Assembly (NCBI RefSeq): GCF_900638305.1
Contig: NZ_LR134506.1
Location: 1,550,001-1,614,000, forward strand
Reading direction: 5' to 3'
From: Porphyromonas cangingivalis
Lineage (GTDB): Bacteria > Bacteroidota > Bacteroidia > Bacteroidales > Porphyromonadaceae
DNA: 64,000 bases
In this document: in pieces, positions 43,232 through 52,141 of the stretch
Layout of the letters: every line of letters starts with the position of its first letter
How positions within the stretch are numbered: the stretch's first letter is position 1
Notes under the pieces: model-generated
The model's database searches: none
Told to the model about the DNA's origin: nothing
Seen by the model: the letters and a program-made list of their open reading frames with translations, nothing else
Position numbers and translations under genes: made by a program

Positions 43232-45088
43232 ATGAAAAAGTCTATCAAGTTCAGTCTCATCTATAGAGACATGTTCCAATCCTCAGGTAAGTACCAGCCT
43301 CGCGCTGATCAGCTCGCTCGTATCGCACCGCTCATCGTCGAGATGGGGTGCTTCTCCAGAGTGGAGACCAACGGTGGTGCATTCGAACAAGTCAACCTCC
43401 TCTACGGCGAAAATCCCAATAAGGCAGTACGCACCTTCACCAAACCTCTCAAGGATGCAGGTATACAGACGCACATGCTCGACCGTGGTCTCAATGGTCT
43501 GCGTATGTATCCCGTGCCTGCCGATGTCCGCCGTCTCATGTACAAGGTCAAGAAGGCTCAGGGTGTCGACATCACCCGTATCTTCTGCGGTCTCAACGAC
43601 GTGCGCAACATCATCCCTTCGATCAAATATGCGAAGGAAGCGGGTATGATCCCTCAGGCCACGCTCTGTATCACCCACTCTCCGATCCATACGGTGGAGT
43701 ACTACTTCAATATAGCGTCCCAACTCATCGAGGCGGGAGCACCCGAGATCTGTCTCAAGGATATGGCCGGCATCGGTCGTCCGGCCACATTGGGTAAGAT
43801 CGTCAAGGCGATCAAGGACAAGTATCCCGATGTCATCATCGAGTACCACGGACACACAGGACCGGGATTCTCTGTGGCTTCGATGCTCGAAGTCTGTCGC
43901 AACGGTGCCGACATCGTCGACGTCGCTATCGAGCCCCTCGCTTGGGGGAAGATCCATCCGGATGTGATCACCATACAAGCGATGCTCAAGGATGCCGGCT
44001 TCGATGTCCCCGAGATCAACATGAACGCTTACATGAAGGCTCGTGCCCTCACGCAAGAGTTCATCGACGACTTCCTCGGTTACTTCATGGATGACAACAA
44101 TCTCAAGATGTCTTCTCTACTCGTGGGTTGTGGTCTGCCGGGAGGTATGATGGGCTCCATGATGGCAGACCTCAAAGGGGTCCACGCAGGTATCAACATG
44201 CACCACCGCAACAACGGCACACCGGAGTTGTCCATCGACGACCTCTTGGTCAAACTCTTCCAAGAAGTCGAGTATGTATGGCCTAAGCTCGGCTATCCAC
44301 CCCTCGTGACCCCATTCAGCCAATATGTCAAGAATGTTGCCCTCATGAATGTCTACAACATGGAGCGTGGTGAAGGTCGTTGGCAAGCGATCGACCCAAA
44401 CACTTGGGACATGATCCTCGGCAAGGCCGGACGCTTGCCCGGTCCTCTTGCGCCTGAGATCATCGAGCTCGCAAAGGAGAAGGGTTACGAGTTCACCGAT
44501 GTGGATCCACAAACCAACTTCCCGGACAAGCTCGACGAATACAGAGACGAGATGAAGAGAGAGGGATGGGACTTCGGGCAGGATGACGAAGAGCTCTTCG
44601 AACTCGCCATGCACGACCGTCAATACAGAGACTACAAGAGTGGAGTGGCGAAAGAACGCTTCTACAACGATCTCAACAAGCTCAAGGATGCCAAGATGGC
44701 AGAACAAGGACTCAGCCCCGAGGACATCAAAGCTGTCAAAAGAGCGAAGTATGTCGCTGTCACCGCTCCTGCATCGGGACAGGTCTTCTGGGATGTCGAC
44801 ATGGATGACCGATCGGCTATGCCTATGGAAGGCACATCATTCAGAGCCGGAAGTAAGATGTGCTTCGTGATGACTCCGATGTCTTATCCCGAAGATGTAC
44901 ACACATTTATCTCCGGTCGCATCCGTGAGGTGGTCGTGCCACAGGGCGGAACAGTTCGCAAGGGCGATGTCATCGCTTACCTTGATGAGGTCGAAGACTT
45001 CGTCCCCGAAGCCGAAGAAACAAAGACAAAGATCGTACGCGTGGAGGATGCCCCCTATGTATCCAAACCACGTGCACAGAAGAAGTAA
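43232..45088 (+). CDS. Pyruvate carboxylase subunit B / oxaloacetate decarboxylase alpha-like carboxyltransferase
   Basis: The protein has 618 aa. The N-terminal TIM-barrel carboxyltransferase domain has KFSLIYRDMFQSSGKYQPR, EICLKDMAGIGRPATLGK and IIEYHGHTGPGFSVASML, with metal-binding Asp and the HGH motif. A conserved PYC/OADA central domain follows (GGMMGSMMADL, YVWPKLGYPPLVTPFSQYVK). The C-terminus looks like a biotinyl/lipoyl carrier fold, but the AMKM biotin site reads PMSY (residues 549-552), with Ser 551 in place of the lysine. Biotin must then come from a separate carrier protein. The ATG at 43232 is preferred over a TTG 12 bases upstream. Confidence 0.9.
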   Translation: MKKSIKFSLIYRDMFQSSGKYQPRADQLARIAPLIVEMGCFSRVETNGGAFEQVNLLYGENPNKAVRTFTKPLKDAGIQTHMLDRGLNGLRMYPVPADVRRLMYKVKKAQGVDITRIFCGLNDVRNIIPSIKYAKEAGMIPQATLCITHSPIHTVEYYFNIASQLIEAGAPEICLKDMAGIGRPATLGKIVKAIKDKYPDVIIEYHGHTGPGFSVASMLEVCRNGADIVDVAIEPLAWGKIHPDVITIQAMLKDAGFDVPEINMNAYMKARALTQEFIDDFLGYFMDDNNLKMSSLLVGCGLPGGMMGSMMADLKGVHAGINMHHRNNGTPELSIDDLLVKLFQEVEYVWPKLGYPPLVTPFSQYVKNVALMNVYNMERGEGRWQAIDPNTWDMILGKAGRLPGPLAPEIIELAKEKGYEFTDVDPQTNFPDKLDEYRDEMKREGWDFGQDDEELFELAMHDRQYRDYKSGVAKERFYNDLNKLKDAKMAEQGLSPEDIKAVKRAKYVAVTAPASGQVFWDVDMDDRSAMPMEGTSFRAGSKMCFVMTPMSYPEDVHTFISGRIREVVVPQGGTVRKGDVIAYLDEVEDFVPEAEETKTKIVRVEDAPYVSKPRAQKK

Positions 45089-45115
45089 ACATCTGACGAT
45101 ATAAACCAACAAAGA

Positions 45116-45158
45116 GCGGTGCCATGGCCCATCATCAAGCTACGGCACCGCATCTTTT
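45116..45158 (+). terminator. Terminator after the carboxyltransferase gene
   Basis: An 8-bp stem GCGGTGCC pairs with 45144-45151 and is followed by ATCTTTTT. The following 45159-45330 stretch shows no gene. Confidence 0.75.
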
Positions 45159-45330
45159 TGCTACACGATGAGGATTAGAACAGGGTAAATATTCCATTCA
45201 ACCCCTGCATATCGGAAGCCTGATGTAATATGAGAAGAGTCCGTTCTCGTTTATACTTATAACTCTGTAGGCACTCCGAAAAATATTCTTCTAGTTTTAA
45301 ATTGACTTCCATAGCAGGAGGAGTATGGAG

Positions 45331-45370
45331 AAAGGGCTGCGCCGAAGATAAGTCTCGACACAGCCCCTTT
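45331..45370 (-). terminator. Terminator of the fimbrillin operon (GGGxTGTGTC type)
   Basis: On the minus strand AAAGGGGCTGTGTCGAGA pairs with TCTTCGGCGCAGCCCTTT, with a one-base bulge and wobbles. It lies 20 bp after the stop at 45390. Confidence 0.7.
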
Positions 45371-45389
45371 GCATGGTTGTCTTTACATC

Positions 45390-46943
45390 TTATTCGACAG
45401 TGATGTCGTCGATAAAGAGATTATAGGCTACTTTTTTACCTATCTTTACAGCAAAGAAGTTACCTGTCTGTGCAATCTCTCCAGCAAACTCAGCGATATT
45501 AAGTTCTATCTTTACCCAATTGCCCCCAGTGTCGATTGTGCCACCATATCTATGTTGCTTTGCTGGAGATATAGTTTTGTCGGCAGTTACATCCTCGAGA
45601 TTAAATATCTTTGATTTCTCACCTCCCTTTTGATAAACCAACACAGAAAGAGACTCTCCTGCAGTTCCCTTGATGTAGAATGTTATCTTCTTCTTCCCTG
45701 CAAGATTTTTATTCTTTCCTTGGATATTGAAGATAAACGCTGGTTTGGTTACGGTTGAGGATTTAGTTTGGATGTGAAGAGCCTTGCCGGTTCGACCACC
45801 ATCTGCAAAAGTAGCGTATGCAGGAAGTGGGAATTTTGGCAAGAGAAGAGCCTTGAACGCAGCTTCATCTTCAAAGTCCGCACCGGCAAATAAAAGTTCG
45901 GCTTGACCCGGTGTTGGGCTTGGGGTGCCAGGGTTATCAGAGCCACCATTACCAGATTGATCATTGCCATTGCCTTGATCACCTGAGCCACCACCATTGT
46001 CGGGTGCGCCGGGAGTAGAGCCGGAGTCATTATTGCCCGGATCTTTTGGAGTAAGCGTACCACCCTCGATATTTTCTACATTCCAGTCAGTGATGCTGGA
46101 TCCGAAGATCGTCTTGATCTCTCCTTCGACACTACCGACCGAAGTGGTTACGACATACTTCTTACCTGCTTCGATGAGTTTTGTCTCAGGCTTCCAAGTG
46201 TATTCCTTGCCACCGAGAGTCACCTTCATGGTTGCCTCTTCAAGGCTTGTGCCGGGGATTAGTATCATAGAGATGACAGCCTTTGAGTCGGAAATCTTCT
46301 TTACCACCAAGTTCATTGGCGCAGACTCTGTTCCCGGAGTGAGTTCTCCTGTTGCGAGGTTGAATGTCGCAGTCGTCAAGATGGACTCAAATACCGCCTT
46401 GGCTTCATCCAATGAGATGTTAGCACCGGGGATGACCTGAAGCACCATTTCAAAAATGGCAAGTTTGTGGTCAAAGACAAGATTTACTCTTGGCGTTGTC
46501 TTGTTTTTGTTTGTTGCGTTGTTGCTATAAACAAAGTCCAACTTTGACAGATCAGATTGATCTACAACATTGATATTGTAGATGCCATTTTCGATATCGG
46601 TTTTATATGGAGCATAAGCGATAAAGTCGAGAGCCGAACCATCTTTTGGGAAGATGATTGAAGTCCCTGTTTCGGTAAATACGCCATTAGATTCTGCACT
46701 ATACTTCACGTTTGCCTTCCCGTCATAAATCCCTGCAGGGATGTTTTTCTGACCGGCATTGAGCACAAACACTCCGACCTCATCACCGGTAGTCCAGCTG
46801 TCGTTCTCGACACGAAGGTTATTGACGATAGAGGTAAATTCGACTTTCGCTCGGGGTTCTGTGATGCTGTTATCAGCCTTGTCACAAGAGGCAAAAGCCA
46901 TACTCCCGACAAGAAGCCAAGCAAGAGTTTTAAGTCTGTTCAT
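45390..46943 (-). CDS. Fimbrillin-family lipoprotein with C-terminal beta-sandwich domain
   Basis: The protein has 517 aa. The lipoprotein signal ends AFASC (Cys 20). The N-terminal ~280 residues have the fimbrillin (Mfa-like) pattern: WTTGDEVGVFVLNAG, SALDFIAYAPYK, LDFVYSNNATNKNKTTPRVN and LVFDHKLAIFEMVL. A Gly/Asn/Asp/Pro-rich linker (about 303-350) leads to a C-terminal domain of about 160 residues. That domain resembles a jelly-roll carbohydrate-binding fold (NLAGKKKITFYIKGTAGESL, GGNWVKIELNIAEF, NLFIDDITVE). It may sit on the surface or at a fimbrial tip. It lies 55 bp after the nuclease fusion gene. Confidence 0.82.
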   Translation of the reverse strand: MNRLKTLAWLLVGSMAFASCDKADNSITEPRAKVEFTSIVNNLRVENDSWTTGDEVGVFVLNAGQKNIPAGIYDGKANVKYSAESNGVFTETGTSIIFPKDGSALDFIAYAPYKTDIENGIYNINVVDQSDLSKLDFVYSNNATNKNKTTPRVNLVFDHKLAIFEMVLQVIPGANISLDEAKAVFESILTTATFNLATGELTPGTESAPMNLVVKKISDSKAVISMILIPGTSLEEATMKVTLGGKEYTWKPETKLIEAGKKYVVTTSVGSVEGEIKTIFGSSITDWNVENIEGGTLTPKDPGNNDSGSTPGAPDNGGGSGDQGNGNDQSGNGGSDNPGTPSPTPGQAELLFAGADFEDEAAFKALLLPKFPLPAYATFADGGRTGKALHIQTKSSTVTKPAFIFNIQGKNKNLAGKKKITFYIKGTAGESLSVLVYQKGGEKSKIFNLEDVTADKTISPAKQHRYGGTIDTGGNWVKIELNIAEFAGEIAQTGNFFAVKIGKKVAYNLFIDDITVE

Positions 46944-46998
46944 AGTTCTTTGATTTTATTGATTAGTAATTAGTTTATTATCGTTCGTCTAAAGAGTT

Positions 46999-48594
46999 TT
47001 ATTTCTTCCATTCTTGTATTGACTTGATCCTCTTGGCAGCAGGATCAGTGACAGAAGGGAAATACGTAAATCCGGTGATGCGCTCCAGCTCCTCCACAGA
47101 GATAACCGACTGCTCATACTTTTGGGTATTTGCAGGGCTGTTGGGCATCTTGAACGCAAGACACTTAGGAGCTTTACCTCGAGGCTTCTTCATGATGGCC
47201 TTGTAGTAATAGTCAGGGACAGGGAAGACATTACCATCCTTGTCTGTTGTTGTTTCCTTGATCGGTTGTTGGAGGATGACCCCTGTCACGATATATACGG
47301 TATCTCCATACTCTTGCGCCCACTTCCGCACAGCACCTTCAAGGCTATTCCATTGACCGGAGTTGAAGTTACTGTACTGAGCAGCCATATTGGTGTAGTA
47401 GAACGTCATCTCATTTGCCAGTCGGTCATGAGTCCTATCACCGCTGGGAAACAAGTGTCCTCTTGCGATGGTCCCACGAGGTGTATGATTAAACGCATTT
47501 TTGAGGTTCGGCTGAAGTTCTCTGGCTATCGCAGGATCATACTGCCACTTATCAGTGCGTTTAATGGTCTTATCCATATAACTTGGATGCAAGGGGTGAG
47601 CGATCCAGTATGGAAGTTTATTTTTCTTATCGTACAAGACCATGAAGTTGCGAGGCCCAAAGTTTGTGCTACGCAAAAGCCATTTGGCATTCATGAAGTG
47701 TAGTACCTTGATGCTGTTGGGTGCTGCGCCACCCTTGGTGTAGACGGGCACTTCTTCATACTCGCTACGCTGGGTGACTATGACATCGACACCATCGACC
47801 TTGATGTTAAATCGATAGTTAAATCCCGCCTTCAACTCCTTATCCAAGACCCAATCGTATGACTTGCCCCCGACACGGATCTCTACTTTTGTGCTCTTGG
47901 CCGGAGCCGGAAAGAGGATGACAGAAGCCTCGACACCACGCTCCACAGGCGAAGTGCGAGCTTCGATGTCTGCCGTTTCGGAACCGAGAGAGAGGGCACC
48001 GGTCTTGAGATCAAAGTTTGCACGGGAGACCACCTCCTTGAACACCACGGAAGCGGAGGAGATGCTCGTCCCCTCATTGACGGCCGAAAGATTGAGGATG
48101 ACTTTTGCCATCCTGCGTTTGAAGACAAGCTCGTTCTCGCTATAAGTCCCCTTTGCGACATTTTTAAGGTTGTCGCTGTACATGAAGTCTTCTTGTTTGC
48201 TCAGATCGAGCGGAATAGAAGCACCTCCCGAAAACTCTCTATAAGGATAATAGGCCAAGAAGTCATACCTCTTATCTTGTTCGGGATAAAGGATGCGACG
48301 CCCCACAGGAGCAAAAAGTCCATTTCCACTTGTCACAAATTCTGTATTCACGAGAGGGTCAAATGCCGTCTCTGTCCCGGCCTCGTAGCCGAAGATCCCG
48401 ATACGATCATCGATATCAAAAGCCGTGCCCGAAGCTCTCAAGAGCTCGTCACCTTCGACAGAAGAACCAAAAGAAATGTACGTGGGGAGGGGTGCAACCT
48501 CTTCGTGAGACCACTTCTGACAGCTCGACAAGAGCATCGTCAGGAAAAGGAGTGCGAGCGTTGGTTGCTTACACATGAAGAAAGAGTTTCTCAT
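46999..48594 (-). CDS. Fimbrillin-like domain fused to DNA/RNA non-specific endonuclease
   Basis: The lipoprotein has 531 aa with a signal ending LLSSC (Cys 25). Residues ~35-275 resemble a fimbrillin/Mfa-like module (FDIDDRIGIFGYEAGT, YDFLAYYPYREFSGG, LVFKRRMAKVILNLSAV, KAGFNYRFNIKVDG). Residues ~290-525 match the NucA/EndA-type beta-beta-alpha metal nuclease, with the RGH motif ARGHLFPSGDR (His 380 as general base) and TNMAAQYSNFNSGQWNSLE with the metal-binding Asn 411. ISVEELERITGFTYFP is also typical. The Asp of the usual DRGH is Ala 377. It is probably a surface-anchored nuclease, which might degrade extracellular DNA. Confidence 0.85.
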   Translation of the reverse strand: MRNSFFMCKQPTLALLFLTMLLSSCQKWSHEEVAPLPTYISFGSSVEGDELLRASGTAFDIDDRIGIFGYEAGTETAFDPLVNTEFVTSGNGLFAPVGRRILYPEQDKRYDFLAYYPYREFSGGASIPLDLSKQEDFMYSDNLKNVAKGTYSENELVFKRRMAKVILNLSAVNEGTSISSASVVFKEVVSRANFDLKTGALSLGSETADIEARTSPVERGVEASVILFPAPAKSTKVEIRVGGKSYDWVLDKELKAGFNYRFNIKVDGVDVIVTQRSEYEEVPVYTKGGAAPNSIKVLHFMNAKWLLRSTNFGPRNFMVLYDKKNKLPYWIAHPLHPSYMDKTIKRTDKWQYDPAIARELQPNLKNAFNHTPRGTIARGHLFPSGDRTHDRLANEMTFYYTNMAAQYSNFNSGQWNSLEGAVRKWAQEYGDTVYIVTGVILQQPIKETTTDKDGNVFPVPDYYYKAIMKKPRGKAPKCLAFKMPNSPANTQKYEQSVISVEELERITGFTYFPSVTDPAAKRIKSIQEWKK

Positions 48595-48708
48595 CTTGTA
48601 TCTATTTGCCCATCAGAGGGATATTGTCAAATAATGATTGAAGATATGCGTTAGATTGATCTTGTATTCTGCTCGCAAACTTAAATAAAACTTTTCAATT
48701 ATTCAACA

Positions 48709-48740
48709 CAAAATTAGGATCTTAACACAGTTGTGTCAAA
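48709..48740 (-). promoter_or_regulatory. Promoter of the nuclease-fimbrillin operon
   Basis: On the minus strand TTTG (48740-48737) and TAATTTTG (48716-48709) are separated by 20 nt, matching the Bacteroidetes -33/-7 consensus. They lie 114 bp before the start codon at 48594. Confidence 0.55.
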
Positions 48741-48784
48741 AAAAAAGAAAAATGTGAACCCCAAAAAACTTGGGATTCACATTT
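48741..48784 (-). terminator. Terminator of the tRNA-Arg pair
   Basis: On the minus strand a 15-bp stem AAATGTGAATCCCAA pairs with 48764-48750 (one mismatch) and runs into a TTTTTCTTTTTTTTT tail. It lies 10 bp after the last tRNA. Confidence 0.85.
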
Positions 48785-48794
48785 CGATAAGGAG

Positions 48795-48868
48795 TGACCA
48801 CGACAGGATTCAAACCTGTAACCTTCTGATCCGTAGTCAGATGCTCTATTCAGTTGAGCTACGTAGCC
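48795..48868 (-). tRNA. tRNA-Arg (anticodon ACG), copy 2
   Basis: It is 74 nt. The acceptor stem GGCTACG pairs with CGTGGTC, the D arm is GCTC/GAGC, and the anticodon stem TCTGA/TCAGA encloses the loop CTACGGA with anticodon ACG. The T arm is ACAGG/CCTGT around TTTGAAT. The discriminator is A, and CCA is not encoded. Confidence 0.95.
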
Positions 48869-48941
48869 ATCACATTTCGCACTTCACTATACAGATAAGC
48901 GATAATGCCACATGAAAGTGCATATAAAATAAATACTAAAG

Positions 48942-49015
48942 TGACCGCGACAGGATTCAAACCTGTAACCTTTTGATCCGTAGTCAAATGCTCTATTCAG
49001 TTGAGCTACGCGGCC
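48942..49015 (-). tRNA. tRNA-Arg (anticodon ACG), copy 1
   Basis: It is 74 nt and nearly identical to the downstream copy 73 bp away. The differences are paired: the acceptor is GGCCGCG/CGCGGTC and the anticodon stem is TTTGA/TCAAA. The anticodon loop CTACGGA is the same, and CCA is not encoded. The two are probably cotranscribed and end at the 48741-48784 hairpin. Confidence 0.95.
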
Positions 49016-49181
49016 GACACCCAAGCAGATGATACTGCTTATTCTGTCTGCAAAGATACAACTTTTTTACCAATTCACAATAGAGACAAACTTTTCAACC
49101 TCTACGCACAGAGGCTGAAATACACATACAACTATAAACCAACACAATACGCAGAAGAAAAGTGTTGTTTATTTATTATTT

Positions 49182-50552
49182 CTACTGTTTGAGGAAAGTC
49201 AAATAGCGATTGCAGAGGCGACTATTGACACAATTGAAGATATTATTGGCAAAGAGGATGTCCGTGATGGCATTCTCCTCGACATACTTGATCATGTTAC
49301 GGGTAAAATAACGGACATCTATGACATGCACTTCCTCAAACGAGCCGAAGAGGTATCCCGGCAGGGCATTGCCGAAACTATCCTTGAGGATCATAAGGCG
49401 ACGTGCATTGTCGGTGGAGGTCTTGACTTTGGTGATCTTGCTGTCGCCCCCCATGAAGGTGGAGTACGCTCCGCTGCTGCCGTCCTTATAGTGGTGGAAG
49501 AACTTTCCCTTACGTGGTGCTTCTTCCCCGATGACTTTGAAATTCTCATCCAACAGGTATTGGACATAAGTCGTCTCATAAGTGATCCCGAGAGGGACAT
49601 GATAGACAAAGTCCTCAGAAGCCTTCTTGACAGAAATATCCTGCGAGAAGGCATACATCGTACCCACAAAGCCTTTGACCACCTTACGTTCGAAAGTCTC
49701 CAGCACAGGCAGAGGCACACCCGCCACTTCGGCCAACTGTCGCGCAGCATAGTACGCTCCGAGCGGAGCCCAGTGATGATCGGTGCGGAGATAGATATCC
49801 TCTTCGGTATGAGCCAAAAGCGAAGCGTGGACATCCACGACCGTCACCTCAGGTGAGAGTTTCGAGTGGATATAGTCGATGACGGGGCGTTGAAGTGCGG
49901 TATATTTCTTTGCCCGATCGGGGCAATAGAACGCAGCAGCAGTAGGGATGACCATGCAGTAGACCCGGACACCATCTCCAAAAGTACTCTGATAAGTGTT
50001 CGCCACCTTAGCATAGACCGATCCCACATTTCGCCCTCCGCCAAAAGCCATGATTGCACGTACATTCTCCCCCTTGCCAAAGACTATGATCCCATTGTTC
50101 GAGAGCTTGGCGATGTCTTCCACATTCGTATCTTCGGAGGTCTCTTGAGGGACGTCTTTCGGAGGTTCGGGGAGAGAGGGGTCAGTCTTTGGAGCGACTT
50201 CTTCGACGTCTGTCTCCTGTTCGGGATGCACCTCGGCGAGATCTTCTATCGGTCGGGCAGTCACACCATGGAGCTTGACCCCGGTCTCACTCTTGGGCAA
50301 CCCGAGTTTGTCTTTGAAGAGCAAACTAAGGGTCATAAATCGATCTCTGTACGGCTCACTATCGCTGAACCATGTAGACACCTCCTTGGTATACTGTCCC
50401 GTGCGGAGCTTGTCAAAGTCAAATATCGGGAAAGTAGCGAGCTCCCTCTTCTCCAGCTCCGAGAAACGACTTCGGGGAAAGAAGTTGAAGAGGATCGTCA
50501 AGGCCAAAAACACAGACAGGACAACAAAAAGAAAAGGTTTGGCGTATTTCAT
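49182..50552 (-). CDS. DHHW-motif AlgX/AlgJ-like O-acetylation accessory protein
   Basis: The protein has 456 aa from the ATG at 50552, which starts a transmembrane anchor (FLFVVLSVFLALTILFNFF). An acidic, proline-rich linker (about residues 106-146) precedes an SGNH-like domain with the DHHW motif (residues 258-261, RTDHHWAPLGAYYAAR) and a late LMILKDSFGNALPGYL. In alginate-type systems such proteins pass acetyl groups from the MBOAT partner to a polysaccharide in the periplasm. The upstream gene is that MBOAT. The frame is open further upstream, but no better start is seen. Confidence 0.85.
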   Translation of the reverse strand: MKYAKPFLFVVLSVFLALTILFNFFPRSRFSELEKRELATFPIFDFDKLRTGQYTKEVSTWFSDSEPYRDRFMTLSLLFKDKLGLPKSETGVKLHGVTARPIEDLAEVHPEQETDVEEVAPKTDPSLPEPPKDVPQETSEDTNVEDIAKLSNNGIIVFGKGENVRAIMAFGGGRNVGSVYAKVANTYQSTFGDGVRVYCMVIPTAAAFYCPDRAKKYTALQRPVIDYIHSKLSPEVTVVDVHASLLAHTEEDIYLRTDHHWAPLGAYYAARQLAEVAGVPLPVLETFERKVVKGFVGTMYAFSQDISVKKASEDFVYHVPLGITYETTYVQYLLDENFKVIGEEAPRKGKFFHHYKDGSSGAYSTFMGGDSKITKVKTSTDNARRLMILKDSFGNALPGYLFGSFEEVHVIDVRYFTRNMIKYVEENAITDILFANNIFNCVNSRLCNRYLTFLKQ

Positions 50553-50670
50553 CGGAGATGGGAGATATTTATTATCAACGTATGTATGCCTTTTAGAGCC
50601 GAGCCAAGCGTACACATTGACAAGGCAACCATGCTCGGGACATACAGATGTGGATCTCTTGGGACATTCA

Positions 50671-52119
50671 TCAGAATCGGGTGTATAAGAACGGATTATT
50701 TGTAGCACCGACAAGGAGTGCCACCGACAGAGTCAATACCCCAAGGACAAGGAGCGTACGCAGGGCAAGCTGCCCTACTGCAAGGACTTCCGACTGCTCT
50801 CCAAGGATCTTGACGGCACCCACCTCGATCCAACGCCGCATGGGGAGACAGAGTAGGATGGCTACGACCCAAAGCCAGAAGTTATCCACCAAGGCATTGG
50901 TGGCATTGAGGTCACCGGAGATCGTCGACTTTCCAAAGAGGATAGAGATAAAGGTCTGCAGCTGCGCCGGATCGACATAGTAAAACAGCCCCCAACCCAG
51001 CACGATGACAATGAGGCTGTACACGTGCATAAAAGGACGGAGTGCTCTGTGCTCGATGCGAAGGAGAGTAAACTTCTCGACGGTGACAAAGAAGCCGAAG
51101 TAAAGCCCCCAAAGGATGAAATTCCAGCTCGCACCGTGCCACATCCCTGTGAGGAACCACACCACGAAGAGGTTGAAGATCTGATGCTTCCGTCCTCCGC
51201 CCATGGGGATATACAGATAGTCTCGGAAGAATGTCCCGAGCGATATGTGCCAACGCCTCCAAAAGTCCGTGATCGAGCGACAACAGTAGGGATGATCGAA
51301 GTTTTCAAGGAAGTGAAAGCCCAGACATCGCCCTATACCGATAGCCATGTCGGAATAGCCGGAGAAGTCGAAGTAGATCTGTAACGAGAACGCCAACAGC
51401 CCTACCCATGCTCCGGCCGTGGACAGCCCCTCCATATCTCCGGCGAGGAAGCGATCACTGATGAGAGCCAACTGATTGGCGATGATGACCTTTTTACCCA
51501 AGCCGATGAAGAAGCGATACACTCCCTCGGCAAAGTCTTTCGACGACACCTTCCGCTCGGTGATCTCCTCCGCCACGGTACCATACCTGACGATAGGCCC
51601 GGCGACGAGTTGAGGGAACATGGATATATATAAGAGAAGATCCCTATACTTACGCTGCGCAGGAGACACTTTACGGTACACATCGACGAGATAAGAGATC
51701 GACTGAAACGTGTAGAAGCTGATCCCTATCGGCAGGGTAAATGGTGGAGGCGAGACATCGAGACCAAAATCTCTCAGGATATCGGCGAAGAAGCCGGCGT
51801 ACTTGAAGAGGCCCAGTGCTCCCAGGTTGTAGATAAGCCCGAGGATGAGGGCTGTCTTCTGTCCTTTCTCATAACGCTCGATCGCAAGTCCGCAGAGGAA
51901 GTTGACGAAGACGCTGAGGAGCATCACAAAGACATATACAGGTTCGCCCCAAGCATAGAAGAAGAGTGAAAAGAGGACGATGACGGCATTTTTGAAGCCG
52001 TTGATACGTGCAGTAGCTCCTTCCCTGACCCTCAATCTGTCGACACGACCTGCAAGGAGATAAAGCAATCCGAAGAGAGGGATGAAGACAAAGAGGAAGA
52101 AAAGATCCGAGAATACCAT
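50671..52119 (-). CDS. MBOAT-family membrane O-acyltransferase (AlgI-like)
   Basis: The protein has 482 aa with about ten to eleven transmembrane helices. Family motifs include YFDFSGYSDMAIGIGRCLGF, FDHPYCCRSITDFWRRWHIS, LGTFFRDYLYIPMGGGR and the catalytic His in FLTGMWHGASWNFILWG. It would carry acyl (probably acetyl) groups across the inner membrane for transfer to a surface polysaccharide. It lies between an SGNH hydrolase gene (22 bp upstream) and the DHHW gene, a typical O-acetylation module. Confidence 0.93.
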   Translation of the reverse strand: MVFSDLFFLFVFIPLFGLLYLLAGRVDRLRVREGATARINGFKNAVIVLFSLFFYAWGEPVYVFVMLLSVFVNFLCGLAIERYEKGQKTALILGLIYNLGALGLFKYAGFFADILRDFGLDVSPPPFTLPIGISFYTFQSISYLVDVYRKVSPAQRKYRDLLLYISMFPQLVAGPIVRYGTVAEEITERKVSSKDFAEGVYRFFIGLGKKVIIANQLALISDRFLAGDMEGLSTAGAWVGLLAFSLQIYFDFSGYSDMAIGIGRCLGFHFLENFDHPYCCRSITDFWRRWHISLGTFFRDYLYIPMGGGRKHQIFNLFVVWFLTGMWHGASWNFILWGLYFGFFVTVEKFTLLRIEHRALRPFMHVYSLIVIVLGWGLFYYVDPAQLQTFISILFGKSTISGDLNATNALVDNFWLWVVAILLCLPMRRWIEVGAVKILGEQSEVLAVGQLALRTLLVLGVLTLSVALLVGATNNPFLYTRF

Positions 52120-52141
52120 AGCAATACTTTTATAGTGTGGA

